Below, in pieces: positions 8,528 through 17,226 of a DNA stretch of 64,000 bases. The position numbers were made by a program, and so were the translations under genes. The notes under the pieces were generated by a model. The model did no database searches, was not told where the DNA came from, and saw only the letters and a program-made list of their open reading frames with translations. Origin of the DNA: Candidatus Bathycorpusculum sp. (GTDB lineage Archaea; Thermoproteota; Bathyarchaeia; Bathyarchaeales; Bathycorpusculaceae); the NCBI GenBank assembly GCA_009778385.1, contig WRJX01000104.1:120218-184217 (forward strand). The letters are read 5' to 3'. Within the stretch, counting starts at the first letter, position 1. Each line of letters begins with the position of its first letter.

Positions 8528-9460
8528 ATGGCGCAACCAAGTTTCAAAACAGTTTTTGTTTTCCTTGATACTGATAAGTATTGTAGTCCGTTTGACCTGT
8601 TAGTAGCGGTGGATTGTTTTCCAGATTCTATGATATTTAAGTATGAAAATGTGACAAGTGAAGATGCTCCAAAGATTGTCTTTGATTTGCTTTTCCCACG
8701 TGGCCCAGCAGGCGCGGCACATACAAAAATCTTCATCAACGGCAGCAACTTTGAAGAAGTAGAAAAGGTTGTTGTTGCAACTCAAAATGCCATGAAGTCA
8801 GCCCCATGGGGAAACAGCATTATTGTTGATCCAAGAGGGGGGTACTCTACAGCGGCAGCAGCAGTAGCGAAAACTTTTGGTGTTTCTATGGAGAAAGGCT
8901 TAGGCAGTCTTGAGGGGAAGAAGGTTACGGTTCTTGCAGGTACAGGTCCAGTTGGTCAAACAGCGGCACGTATTTATGCTGCAGAAAAAGCAGATGTGAC
9001 AATTACCAGCCGCAGTCTTGCTAAGGGTCAGGTTGTTGCTGATAAAATCAACGCTGAAGTTGGCATGCAAAGAGTCAAAGTTGTTGAGGTTAGCAAACCA
9101 GAACAGACCGTTGCAGCAATACAAGATGCAGAAATTATTCTTGCAGCAGGCGCAGGCGGGATCCAACTCTTATCTAAAGCAGATATTAATTCTGCAACAA
9201 AATGCAAGATCATCGGAGACATAAACGCAATCAAACCTTTGGGTGTTGAAGGTTTAGGCTCTAACGATGATGGTGTTGAACTTAAACCGGGTGCTTTTGG
9301 CATCGGTGCGTTAGCTATTGGTAAACTAAAGATTAAGACCGAAACAGAAATGATTAAACGTGCAACTGCTGAACCACAGGGACTTTTTGACTACTCAATT
9401 GCGTACACTATAGCGAAGGACACAATTCTAAAGAAACTTGCAAAGTCTGCCGCAAAATAA
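8528..9460 (+). CDS. mtdB: NAD(P)-dependent methylene-tetrahydromethanopterin dehydrogenase (MtdA/MtdB type)
   Basis: 310 residues. The N-terminal domain has the FPRGPAGAAHTKIF pterin-site segment typical of MtdA/MtdB. The C-terminal Rossmann domain carries VLAGTGPVGQTAARIYAAE and the TSRS segment that selects the dinucleotide phosphate. MtdB oxidises or reduces methylene-H4MPT with NAD(P) and is best known from methylotrophic bacteria; archaeal methanogens use the unrelated F420-dependent Mtd. It would serve the methyl branch of C1 metabolism or folate-like one-carbon supply. It is monocistronic, followed by a hairpin and T-tract. MtdB is favoured over MtdA only by the archaeal context. Confidence 0.85.
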   Translation: MAQPSFKTVFVFLDTDKYCSPFDLLVAVDCFPDSMIFKYENVTSEDAPKIVFDLLFPRGPAGAAHTKIFINGSNFEEVEKVVVATQNAMKSAPWGNSIIVDPRGGYSTAAAAVAKTFGVSMEKGLGSLEGKKVTVLAGTGPVGQTAARIYAAEKADVTITSRSLAKGQVVADKINAEVGMQRVKVVEVSKPEQTVAAIQDAEIILAAGAGGIQLLSKADINSATKCKIIGDINAIKPLGVEGLGSNDDGVELKPGAFGIGALAIGKLKIKTETEMIKRATAEPQGLFDYSIAYTIAKDTILKKLAKSAAK

Positions 9461-9481
9461 GCGGCTTTTCAATCTTTTTTT
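9449..9481 (+). terminator. hairpin plus T-tract after mtdB
   Basis: GCCGC (9449-9453) pairs with GCGGC (9461-9465), with a loop that includes the mtdB stop codon, followed by TTTTC and a run of seven T. It resembles an intrinsic terminator, and archaeal RNA polymerase also stops at such T-tracts. Confidence 0.6.
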
Positions 9482-9557
9482 CGTTTGTAAAGAATTATAT
9501 TTATTTATGTTGAATTACTTAGTGGCGCTCGGAACCTTACAATTCAAGAGGCATTAA

Positions 9558-10658
9558 ATGAGTCTAAATGGGGCAGTTGCTAATACTACGGCTGTTGCTG
9601 GCTTAAGCAATGCACTTCAGCAAATGTTGAACATTAGTGCTACAAGTGCTGAAATTTTGGTTTCAGTTTTAATACTTAGTGTTGTTGGTTTTATTGGCTG
9701 GGGTTCATATGTTATTATTAGTAGATATATTAGCAGCTGGACCACAAAATTCGCGACAAAATTAAACAAGGACATAGGAGCTACCGTAAAGGTAGTTATA
9801 GCAGTATTAATTGGAATTTTAGTCATTAGATTTTCATTATCACCACTTTCATTTCTTGAACCATACAATTTAGATAACCTATTTTTGATTGTACAAATTC
9901 TACTTACAGCGTACGCTGTTTCAAAAATTGCAGGTGTTTTCATTGATTGGCTTGCAGGCAGGACAGCCCCACGTAACGGAAAAAGCAGTAACCATTTAAT
10001 GTCTATCCTAAAAAAAGTTGTAACAGTAGCCATTTTCATTGTAGCTTTTATAATAATTTTGAATTCGTTTGAAATTCAAGGAGCACTGGAAAGCACGCTT
10101 GTGGGTGTTGGTGTTGGCAGTGTTGCGATAGCATTTGCTCTTCAGAGCACTTTAAGTGACTTTTTTAGTGCATTCTATATTTATTTTGATCATCCATTTG
10201 AGATAGGTGATTTCATTGGTATTGGTGAACACCTTGGAACAGTCAAAAACATTGGTATACGGACCACAAGGCTCCAGCTTTTACAGGGCGAAGAATTAGT
10301 AATTCCAAATAAAGAAGTTACTTCGTCAAATGTTAGAAATTTTAGAAAACTAAAAAGCAGAAGAGTAGTCTTCAAAATAGGTGTAACTTATGATACTTCA
10401 AATGAGAAAATCAAGAAAATTCCACCAATGATTGTTGATATAATAAAAAATGTTAAGGGTGCTACACCTCAATTTGTGAACTTTAACGAGTTTGGGGAGT
10501 ACAGTTTAAAATTCTTCATTAGTTACTATGTCAACTCACCGGAGTATGTCAGGTATCTTGAGGTTCAACAAGAGATCAATTTAGCTATAAGAGAAGCTTT
10601 TGAGCGTGAAGGTATAGAGCTGGCATATTTGAAGAATGCAGTATTTCTCAAGAGTTAG
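9558..10658 (+). CDS. MscS-family small-conductance mechanosensitive channel
   Basis: 366 residues. Four hydrophobic segments lie before residue 200; the pore-lining TM3 is rich in Gly and Ala (STLVGVGVGSVAIAFALQS), followed by LSDFFSAFYIYFDHPFEIGDFI, the MscS signature, and then a beta domain with VKNIGIRTTRLQ and PNKEVTSSNVRNF. It opens on membrane tension and releases solutes on osmotic downshock. It is larger than E. coli MscS because of an extra N-terminal helix. It has no obvious operon partner. Confidence 0.93.
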   Translation: MSLNGAVANTTAVAGLSNALQQMLNISATSAEILVSVLILSVVGFIGWGSYVIISRYISSWTTKFATKLNKDIGATVKVVIAVLIGILVIRFSLSPLSFLEPYNLDNLFLIVQILLTAYAVSKIAGVFIDWLAGRTAPRNGKSSNHLMSILKKVVTVAIFIVAFIIILNSFEIQGALESTLVGVGVGSVAIAFALQSTLSDFFSAFYIYFDHPFEIGDFIGIGEHLGTVKNIGIRTTRLQLLQGEELVIPNKEVTSSNVRNFRKLKSRRVVFKIGVTYDTSNEKIKKIPPMIVDIIKNVKGATPQFVNFNEFGEYSLKFFISYYVNSPEYVRYLEVQQEINLAIREAFEREGIELAYLKNAVFLKS

Positions 10659-10759
10659 TTGCTTTCTTTCATTTCTCTTAATTTTTAAGTGCAGAGTAAT
10701 ATGTTGTTTTTTCATTAATTTGGTACTCATCACGCTGGTAGAGCTAAATAGAACGCAGG

Positions 10760-10942
10760 CTATTCTTCTTTTTGTATTATCAGTTTTCCATTTACGATAC
10801 GTACCAGCAACTCGTCTGTTTCTTTAATTGGAAACGCTTTATCTGTAACGACATATGATGAGATGAACACGAAATATTTATTGTATTTCTTGCCTCTGGT
10901 TATTGTTGGCTTATTGACTAGTTTAGCGCGTCCTATTTTCAT
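10760..10942 (-). CDS. small basic protein of unknown function
   Basis: 60 residues: MKIGRAKLVNKP, then GKKYNKYFVFISSYVV and a tail of alternating charged and hydrophobic residues ending LLVRIVNGKLIIQKEE. The shape is beta-rich and recalls a swapped-hairpin AbrB-like subunit, but no clear motif proves it. No strong ribosome-binding site is seen. Coding is plausible from the balanced composition and the orderly end. Confidence 0.5.
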   Translation of the reverse strand: MKIGRAKLVNKPTITRGKKYNKYFVFISSYVVTDKAFPIKETDELLVRIVNGKLIIQKEE

Positions 10943-11164
10943 GTGTGGTTTCCCTTTGTGTCCCTAATTGTAACACACAATCATAATGCGTTTTCTGAGG
11001 CCAACATGAAACATTATTTGGCCCAATTAGGACTACAAGTTTTAAATAGCAAAAAACACAACTATAAAAAATCAAAAAAGTCACCCTTGCCTTAAGCAAG
11101 CTGCAAATCATCCAAAACATCAACGACACACAGATTGAAAAGACCGCAAAAGAAGACAAAATCA

Positions 11165-11371
11165 ATGACACCTAAAAATCAGCAAAACAAAAAGAAGACC
11201 CAACAACCAATAAAACCCAATTCAAAACTAAACTACGAAGTCCGCACAATTTTTTGTCCAACATGCAACAAAAAAACGACTAAAACAATACGTGTAATAG
11301 ATGCCCCCAACTTTAGAATTGAAGAATATGAATGCGATAACTGTAGAAAACGATTTAGAATAACTAGTTAG
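11165..11371 (+). CDS. small zinc-ribbon protein with a basic N-terminus
   Basis: About 68 residues from ATG 11165; an in-frame TTG at 11135 would add ten. A Lys/Gln/Asn-rich, probably disordered first third is followed by a two-knuckle ribbon, CPTCNKKTTKTIRV ... ECDNCRKRFRITS. The spacing suits a zinc ribbon of the nucleic-acid-binding kind. An ACTATAAAAAATC element near 11060 could be its TATA box. I do not recognise a specific family. Confidence 0.6.
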   Translation: MTPKNQQNKKKTQQPIKPNSKLNYEVRTIFCPTCNKKTTKTIRVIDAPNFRIEEYECDNCRKRFRITS

Positions 11372-11950
11372 CAAAAAGTTACTCAAAGAAACTAAACATA
11401 TCCAACAGTAACCGTCCAAGTGATTTGGAATAAATTTCTGAATACAATAATTGAGAAAATAACTGTCAAAAACACAAGCAGTTAACAACTTTCAAACCTC
11501 GCAGGGAGCTTTCTGAAACGAATCACCCATAAACGCATAATCGCATACCCAAAAATAACCGCCTAAACTAGATTCTTTTTATAGCAGTTCCCAGTTTAAA
11601 ATACAAGTGTGGGTGTGGGAGGCCTCATACAGATATCCATACACAACAACACCCAATCAACCCCCTCCTCCCACATCCATAACTTTGCTTCCTATTTAGG
11701 CAATACATAAATTTTTAACAAAAATTAGACAAACAAATTAAACATAAGTGTAAACAAAAAAATGAAACATGTTAGGTGCAACATTACCGCTACATCGGCA
11801 CAAATAGTACGAGCACAGCCCAAGCGATAAAACGTATAATAGTAGTAGATATTTTCTATTGAATTCTAATATCATTGTTGAATTGCACCTATAGAGTGGC
11901 AATTGACAAAAAACATGTCATTAGTATGTTGAAAATGGTAGAAGAGGGTT
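11372..11950. other. 579-base intergenic region with two inverted repeats
   Basis: No protein-coding frame looks real here. The region holds a long hairpin at 11611-11678, preceded by a TATA-like element, and a second pair of nine-base arms, TAGGTGCAA (11773-11781) and TTGCACCTA (11883-11891), about 100 bases apart. The second pair may be chance. Confidence 0.5.
11574..11690 (+). ncRNA. candidate small non-coding RNA
   Basis: GGGTGTGGGAGG (11611-11622) pairs with CCTCCCACATCC (11667-11678), 12 base pairs with one G-U, around a 44-base loop. TCTTTTTATAG at about 11574-11584 would act as a TATA box placing transcription start near 11605-11610, right at the foot of the stem. No C/D or H/ACA boxes, SRP or RNase P features are visible. 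It could also be a structured terminator. Confidence 0.25.
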
Positions 11951-13111
11951 TTAGAAGACGTTTGCGATGCGGTTACAGGCTTCTTTGATGCGTTCTTTTG
12001 GTTGTGTGAAGGTGATGCGTACGTATCCTTCGCCGCATTTGCCAAAGCCAACTCCTGGTGTTACGGCGATGCCGGCGTCGAGTAAATTGGTTGCAAATTT
12101 CATTGAGTCTCCTTTGCAGTTGACCCATACGTAAAATGTTGCTTTTGGTGTTTTGCAGGGGTAGCCGATTTTTTCCAGTGTATTTACAAGAAGGTCACGA
12201 CGTTCTTGAAGGATTTGGTTGTTTTTATGTAGAAATTCTGGTTGGTCACTATTTTTATACACACTTAAGGCTGTGGCTGCGGCTTTTTGAGTGTAGACGG
12301 GCGGTCCAGAGTCGATTTGGGATTTGATTTTTGTTAAGCCGGCTATGAGTTGTTTGTTGCCGACAGCAAATGCGATACGGTCGCCGGTCATGTTGAAAGT
12401 TTTGGATAGTGAATGGAATTCGATTGCAACTTCATCGGCACCGGGGATTTCAAGGATGCTTGGGGCGCGGTAATTGTCGTATGTGATTTCTGAGTAGGCA
12501 TTATCATAGCAGAGGATTATATTGTTGTCTTTGGCAAAGTCAACAGCTTCTTTTAGAAATGTTTTGTCAACAATTGCGGCTGTGGGATTATTTGGGTAGT
12601 TTAGAAACATCATGCGTGCATTGTCAGCGTTAATTGCATTTAGGTCGGGTTGGAAGTTGTTATCTTCGATCATGGGCATTGGCGTAGTTATGCCGTCGCA
12701 TAAGATTGCGCTTCCATTGGCATATACAGGGTATGCCGGGTCAGGTACAAGTACCTTATCACCGGGATTGATGAAGACGCGGGCGATGTTTGCGAGGCCT
12801 TCTTTGGAGCCTAACAATGCGATTACCTGGTCGTGTGTGACATCTATGTTAAAGCGTTTTTTGCACCATGTTACTACTGCCTCTCGGAAGACTGGTTCAC
12901 CTTGACTAAATGAGTAGTTGTGGTTTTTCGGGTTGGAGGCTTCTTTGGCGAGGGCTTCAATTACAAAGTCGGGTGGTGGAAGGTCAGGATCGCCAATACT
13001 TAATGAAATTAGGTCTATGCCTTGGGCTTTTTTTTCTTTTTGGATTTTTTCTATTTCGGCAAATAGGTATGGTGGTAATCGTTTAATTCTTTCTGCGTAT
13101 TCAAAGTTCAT
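11951..13111 (-). CDS. dapL: LL-diaminopimelate aminotransferase
   Basis: 386 residues from ATG 13111 (MNFEYAERIKRLPPYLFAEI), which has GGAG nine bases upstream; a longer frame from 13162 runs into dapF. Fold-type I aminotransferase: SLSIGDPDLPPPDFV, NYPNNPTAA, the PLP lysine in HSLSKTFNMTGDR, and VRITFTQP near the end. DapL turns tetrahydrodipicolinate directly into LL-DAP, bypassing DapD, DapC and DapE, none of which is seen here. It overlaps the dapF stop by 11 nt, the last gene of the lysine run. General aspartate-type aminotransferase is the alternative; the neighbours favour DapL. Confidence 0.85.
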   Translation of the reverse strand: MNFEYAERIKRLPPYLFAEIEKIQKEKKAQGIDLISLSIGDPDLPPPDFVIEALAKEASNPKNHNYSFSQGEPVFREAVVTWCKKRFNIDVTHDQVIALLGSKEGLANIARVFINPGDKVLVPDPAYPVYANGSAILCDGITTPMPMIEDNNFQPDLNAINADNARMMFLNYPNNPTAAIVDKTFLKEAVDFAKDNNIILCYDNAYSEITYDNYRAPSILEIPGADEVAIEFHSLSKTFNMTGDRIAFAVGNKQLIAGLTKIKSQIDSGPPVYTQKAAATALSVYKNSDQPEFLHKNNQILQERRDLLVNTLEKIGYPCKTPKATFYVWVNCKGDSMKFATNLLDAGIAVTPGVGFGKCGEGYVRITFTQPKERIKEACNRIANVF

Positions 13112-13961
13112 TCTTGTTTTCTCCAAATAGGGTTCCTTGGTAAATTTTTTCGGCGACACCACTTAGAAACAGGTGTTTGTCAATAATTTCAACCTGTAGG
13201 TCTCCACCTGGTAGGTGTGCGGTGACTTTGTTATTGACTTTGTCGAGTTTGTTTGCGGCTGCTATAGCGGCGCAGGTTCCGGTGCCACAAGCAAGGGTTT
13301 CGCCGCAGCCACGTTCCCAGACGCGCACTTTAAGTTCATTTTTTGCTATGACTTGCACGAAACCGACGTTGGTACGGTTAGGAAAAATTTCATGATGCTC
13401 TATCAATGGACCGAGGTATTCGACTGGTGTTTTATCAACGCTTTCAACAAATATTATACAGTGTGGATTGCCCATGGATAGGCAGGTTATGTTGTATGTC
13501 TCTTTACCAACAACTAAGTCGCAGTTTATGCAGGTGCCTTCTCCGGTCATGGGTAAAGATTTACGTTCCCAATTCGGTATACCCATATCAACTCTAACTG
13601 TTACAACCTCATTGTTACTGTTAAGGTCTAGTTGGATATTTTTTATGCCTGAGAGGGTTTCAACTTGAAACTCGGGTTTTCTGAGGATACCTGTTTCATA
13701 GCAGTATTTGCTGAAGCATCGGATGCCATTGCCACACATTTCTGCTTCGCTACCATCGGAGTTGAAAATTCGCATTTTTATATCGGCTACGTTCGAGTTG
13801 TAGACAAGTAGTAACCCGTCTGCACCAACTGAAAATCGGTGTGTACAAAGTTTTTTGGCTATGGTGGAAGCTTTTTGGTCATCTATCGCTTGGTTTCGGT
13901 TATCGATTACTATGTAGTCATTTCCTAAGCCGTGCATCTTCCAAAACTGCATATTACTCAC
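13101..13961 (-). CDS. dapF: diaminopimelate epimerase
   Basis: 286 residues. It interconverts LL- and meso-diaminopimelate with two catalytic cysteines, seen as Cys76 in AEMCGNGIRCF and Cys225 in ETLACGTGTCA. KMHGLGNDYIVID opens the protein as in all DapF. GNPHC and the GADGLL loop are also present. It overlaps lysA by 8 nt upstream and dapL downstream, so translation is probably coupled. Confidence 0.96.
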   Translation of the reverse strand: MSNMQFWKMHGLGNDYIVIDNRNQAIDDQKASTIAKKLCTHRFSVGADGLLLVYNSNVADIKMRIFNSDGSEAEMCGNGIRCFSKYCYETGILRKPEFQVETLSGIKNIQLDLNSNNEVVTVRVDMGIPNWERKSLPMTGEGTCINCDLVVGKETYNITCLSMGNPHCIIFVESVDKTPVEYLGPLIEHHEIFPNRTNVGFVQVIAKNELKVRVWERGCGETLACGTGTCAAIAAANKLDKVNNKVTAHLPGGDLQVEIIDKHLFLSGVAEKIYQGTLFGENKNEL

Positions 13962-15249
13962 CCTGTTGTGTTATCCGCTGGGTTGTCAGTAGGTCTTGGA
14001 ATTGTTCTCGTTCTCTGACTAATACGGGTTTTCCCTGGCGGATCATGACTTCTGCTGCACGTGGACGAGAGTTGTATTGAGAACTCATACTAAAGCCGTA
14101 AGCTCCGGCGTTGAGAATGGCTAAGACGTCACCTTCTACGACCTGTGGCAGTTCGCGGTCTTTAGCCAAGATATCTCCTGACTCACATATAGGACCAACA
14201 ACATCAAACATATCAGTGTTTTTAGGGTTTAGGTTGTTTGCTACCAAAATCTGATGATAAGACCCATACATTGTCGGACGTATCAACGTGTTGAAACCTG
14301 CGTCTACACCGATAAATTTGTGATGAGGCGTAATCTTTAATGTATTAACAGTGGTTAGTAAGACGCTTGCATCACAAATTAGGTATCTACCTGGTTCGAT
14401 GCATAGAAACGGCTTTCCTAAGTGGTATTCTTTTACTTTGGACTTAAAGAGTGAAACTACTTTGGAGACAAATTCAGATAAGTCCAGTTCCTTGTCTTCT
14501 GGTTGATAAGGAACCCCAAGGCCACCACCTATGTCAATGAATTCAAAATCTATACCTAATTCGTCATGCACCCGCTTAGCAATGCTTAGAAGCTTTTCTA
14601 CTGCTTGAAGATATGGATCGATTTCTAGGATACCTGAGCCAATGTGCATGTGTATACCAAAGCGTTCAACTCGGGCTTTTTTTGCAGTTGCATATGCTTT
14701 TAAAGCAGCTTCTTCCCAGAGACCGAACTTTGTTTGTGGCCCAGCTGTAATACAGTGGTTATGGTGACCGGCACCAACTTCAGGGTTGACACGTACAGAA
14801 ATTGTTGGAGGAACTGCAATTTTTAGCAGACGATCGAGTTCACTTTGACTATCAATGTTTATGGTAATACCTGCGTCAGCAAGGAATTTGAGCTCATCAT
14901 TTCGGACACTTGTACCGGTGAAGAGTATACGATCTGGAGTATAGCCACTGCTTAGACCCATGAAAACTTCACAAGGACTAACAGCGTCAAGATATGCACC
15001 CTCAGATTGAAGAACATTTAACACTGTTAAATTCGGATTAGCCTTACAGGCATAATAAATATGTACATCCTTATACTTATCCACTATAGCATTATATAAT
15101 CGGTTATAGTTTTCACGGATTCGCTTCTCACTTATCACATAAAGAGGAGTATCATATTTTTGTGCTAATTCCTCAACCGAGAAACCATCAAAGTACAGAT
15201 TACCTTTGCGATCCTCTAAGGGTTCACGAAGTTTACGTTTAACCATCAA
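13954..15249 (-). CDS. lysA: diaminopimelate decarboxylase
   Basis: 431 residues. The fold-type III PLP enzyme decarboxylates meso-DAP to L-lysine. Lys69 in YYACKANPN holds PLP, the HIGSGI motif follows, and GGGLGVPY, EPGRYL and the C-terminal CESGD and NAGAYGFSMSSQYN motifs are all present, giving a complete active site across the dimer. The gene overlaps dapF by 8 nt and follows asd by 34 nt. Confidence 0.96.
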   Translation of the reverse strand: MMVKRKLREPLEDRKGNLYFDGFSVEELAQKYDTPLYVISEKRIRENYNRLYNAIVDKYKDVHIYYACKANPNLTVLNVLQSEGAYLDAVSPCEVFMGLSSGYTPDRILFTGTSVRNDELKFLADAGITINIDSQSELDRLLKIAVPPTISVRVNPEVGAGHHNHCITAGPQTKFGLWEEAALKAYATAKKARVERFGIHMHIGSGILEIDPYLQAVEKLLSIAKRVHDELGIDFEFIDIGGGLGVPYQPEDKELDLSEFVSKVVSLFKSKVKEYHLGKPFLCIEPGRYLICDASVLLTTVNTLKITPHHKFIGVDAGFNTLIRPTMYGSYHQILVANNLNPKNTDMFDVVGPICESGDILAKDRELPQVVEGDVLAILNAGAYGFSMSSQYNSRPRAAEVMIRQGKPVLVREREQFQDLLTTQRITQQGE

Positions 15250-15283
15250 TTACACCAAACTTAAATTAACATAAAGAAAAATT

Positions 15284-16342
15284 TTAGGCTAAGCCTTTGG
15301 AAACATATAACTCAGCACTTAGAATACCGCCACCTGCAGCACCCCTAATTGTATTGTGACCCAGACACATGTATTTGAAGGTCATAATGGGGTCTTTGCG
15401 TATCCTACCAACTACAACACTCATACCACAGCCTGCATCACGATCAAATCTAGGTTGAGGACGACTATTTTCATGCCGCACAACAATCGGATTAACCGGA
15501 GCACTTGGCAACTTGAGCTTTTGAGGTTCACCCTGAAATTTGGCGAATACTTCCTCTATTTCCTCTATAGTTGGATCTTGCTCAAGCTTTATAAAGACAG
15601 ATTCTAAGTGACCATCTTTAACGTTAACACGGTTACAACTTGCACTGAGCTGAAATTCAGCGTTCTGCACAGTATAACCATTGTAGTTACCCAGAATTTT
15701 AAGAGCTTCAGCTTCCATTTTTTCTTCTTCACCTGAAATGAACGGAACCACATTATCAATAATGTCTAAAGAGGGAACACCTGGGTAACCTGCACCACTT
15801 AGCGCCTGCATCGTAGAGACCATTATTTGCTTTAAGCCAAACTGCATAAGCGGCTTTAGAGTAATCGCAAGCTGGATTGTACTACAGTTAGGATCCGTTG
15901 TAATAAAGCCCTTCCAACCACGTTGTTTCTGCTGGATTTTGACCATTTCAGCATGATCAGGGTTAATTTCTGGAATGATCAAAGGAACATCTTTATCCAT
16001 ACGATGAGCACTTGCTTTGCTGAAAACCGGGTATAGCGCACCGAATTGCTCTTCAACCGAACCCGCAAGATCACCCGGAAGAGAAGAAAACACCAAATCC
16101 ACCTCACCTGCTTGCTCTACTGACGCTACATCAGCATTTACGATTGGCATTTCAGCGATTTCTTTTGGAAGCTCGGTTTCCATGAGCCAAGGACAAGCGT
16201 CTTTATATTTTTTGCCTGCTGACCGCTCTGATGCGGCAAGGACTTCTATTTGGAACCATGGGTGACCTTGTAGGAGTTGTATGAACCGTTGTCCAACGGC
16301 TCCAGTTGCGCCTAAAACGGCGACTTTACGCTTCAACGACAT
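15284..16342 (-). CDS. asd: aspartate-semialdehyde dehydrogenase (archaeal/fungal type)
   Basis: 352 residues. Reduces aspartyl phosphate to aspartate semialdehyde with NADPH. GATGAVGQRFIQLL is the nucleotide loop, and the catalytic cysteine is Cys153 in TTDPNCSTI. SSLPGDLAG, MSVVVGRIR and HNTIRGAAGG match the archaeal/fungal branch, not the E. coli type. Its product feeds DapA next door, Hom at 45.6 kb and probably the DUF39 homocysteine enzyme at 34 kb. There is an 89-nt gap to dapB upstream. Confidence 0.96.
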   Translation of the reverse strand: MSLKRKVAVLGATGAVGQRFIQLLQGHPWFQIEVLAASERSAGKKYKDACPWLMETELPKEIAEMPIVNADVASVEQAGEVDLVFSSLPGDLAGSVEEQFGALYPVFSKASAHRMDKDVPLIIPEINPDHAEMVKIQQKQRGWKGFITTDPNCSTIQLAITLKPLMQFGLKQIMVSTMQALSGAGYPGVPSLDIIDNVVPFISGEEEKMEAEALKILGNYNGYTVQNAEFQLSASCNRVNVKDGHLESVFIKLEQDPTIEEIEEVFAKFQGEPQKLKLPSAPVNPIVVRHENSRPQPRFDRDAGCGMSVVVGRIRKDPIMTFKYMCLGHNTIRGAAGGGILSAELYVSKGLA

Positions 16343-16431
16343 AACTAATTCTTCCTCTATTGCTGTTCTTTTTGTATATTTTTCTTTGTTGATAAAAAGT
16401 TAACGGGTAAAAAAACCAGTTAGGCTAAAAG

Positions 16432-17226
16432 TTAGGTTAAGCCTAAGACGTCAACCATGCTGTATACTTTAGGCATATTTTGTTTGTTCAACCATTCAGC
16501 CGCATAAACTGCACCTTGAGCGAGGGCATCACGAGAAAATGCTGTATGCTCAATTCGCAACATTTCATGAGGACCTGCAACAATTAGATCATGAATACCA
16601 GAGATACCGCCTGCACGTAGCGAGGTAATTTCCATTTCATCAGGCTGTCTTACACTCATACCGTCTCGTCCGGTAACAGTCTTTGTGTAACCTCGCGTAT
16701 TTGAAACAATTTCCCCAAGCTTTTTAGCAGTTCCACTTGGAGCATCTTTTTTGCCTGTATGATGAATTTCGTTTATGCTAAAATCATAATTTTGGGGAAA
16801 AGCTTTGAGCACATCTATAAGCTTGAAAAAGATATTAATGCCTACACTATAATTGGGGGAAAACACTACAGGAACTTGGCCATCCATTACCTGGATAATT
16901 GCACGATTTTGTTCTGAGGTAAAGCCTGTGGTACCAAGGACTATGCGTTTTTTTTGGCTTACAACTATGGGAATATTTGTCAAGTCTGCTGTGGGAGATG
17001 TGAAACTGATGAAGACATCAGCTTCTGAAAGTGCATTGATAAGTTGATCACTGCTCAAAATTTCTGTGTTTTGATCAGATATTGCTAATTCTTGAAGCGT
17101 TTTACCTACTGCAGGGCTGTTAGGGGCTTCTATTGCACCAACTGTTTGTATACCCTTAGCATGGGCTTGTTGGATGATTGCGGTGCCCATTCTGCCTGCG
17201 GCACCTGCGACACAGAGTTTAAGCAT
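16432..17226 (-). CDS. dapB: 4-hydroxy-tetrahydrodipicolinate reductase
   Basis: 264 residues. GAAGRMGTAI at 8-17 binds NAD(P)H; FTSPTADL, GTTGF, SPNYSVGIN and EIHHTGKKDAPSGTA with the catalytic His pair and Lys are all present. The C-terminal half has the DapB substrate domain (SLRAGGISGIHDL, EHTAFSR). It overlaps dapA by 8 nt, as in a coupled operon. Confidence 0.96.
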   Translation of the reverse strand: MLKLCVAGAAGRMGTAIIQQAHAKGIQTVGAIEAPNSPAVGKTLQELAISDQNTEILSSDQLINALSEADVFISFTSPTADLTNIPIVVSQKKRIVLGTTGFTSEQNRAIIQVMDGQVPVVFSPNYSVGINIFFKLIDVLKAFPQNYDFSINEIHHTGKKDAPSGTAKKLGEIVSNTRGYTKTVTGRDGMSVRQPDEMEITSLRAGGISGIHDLIVAGPHEMLRIEHTAFSRDALAQGAVYAAEWLNKQNMPKVYSMVDVLGLT

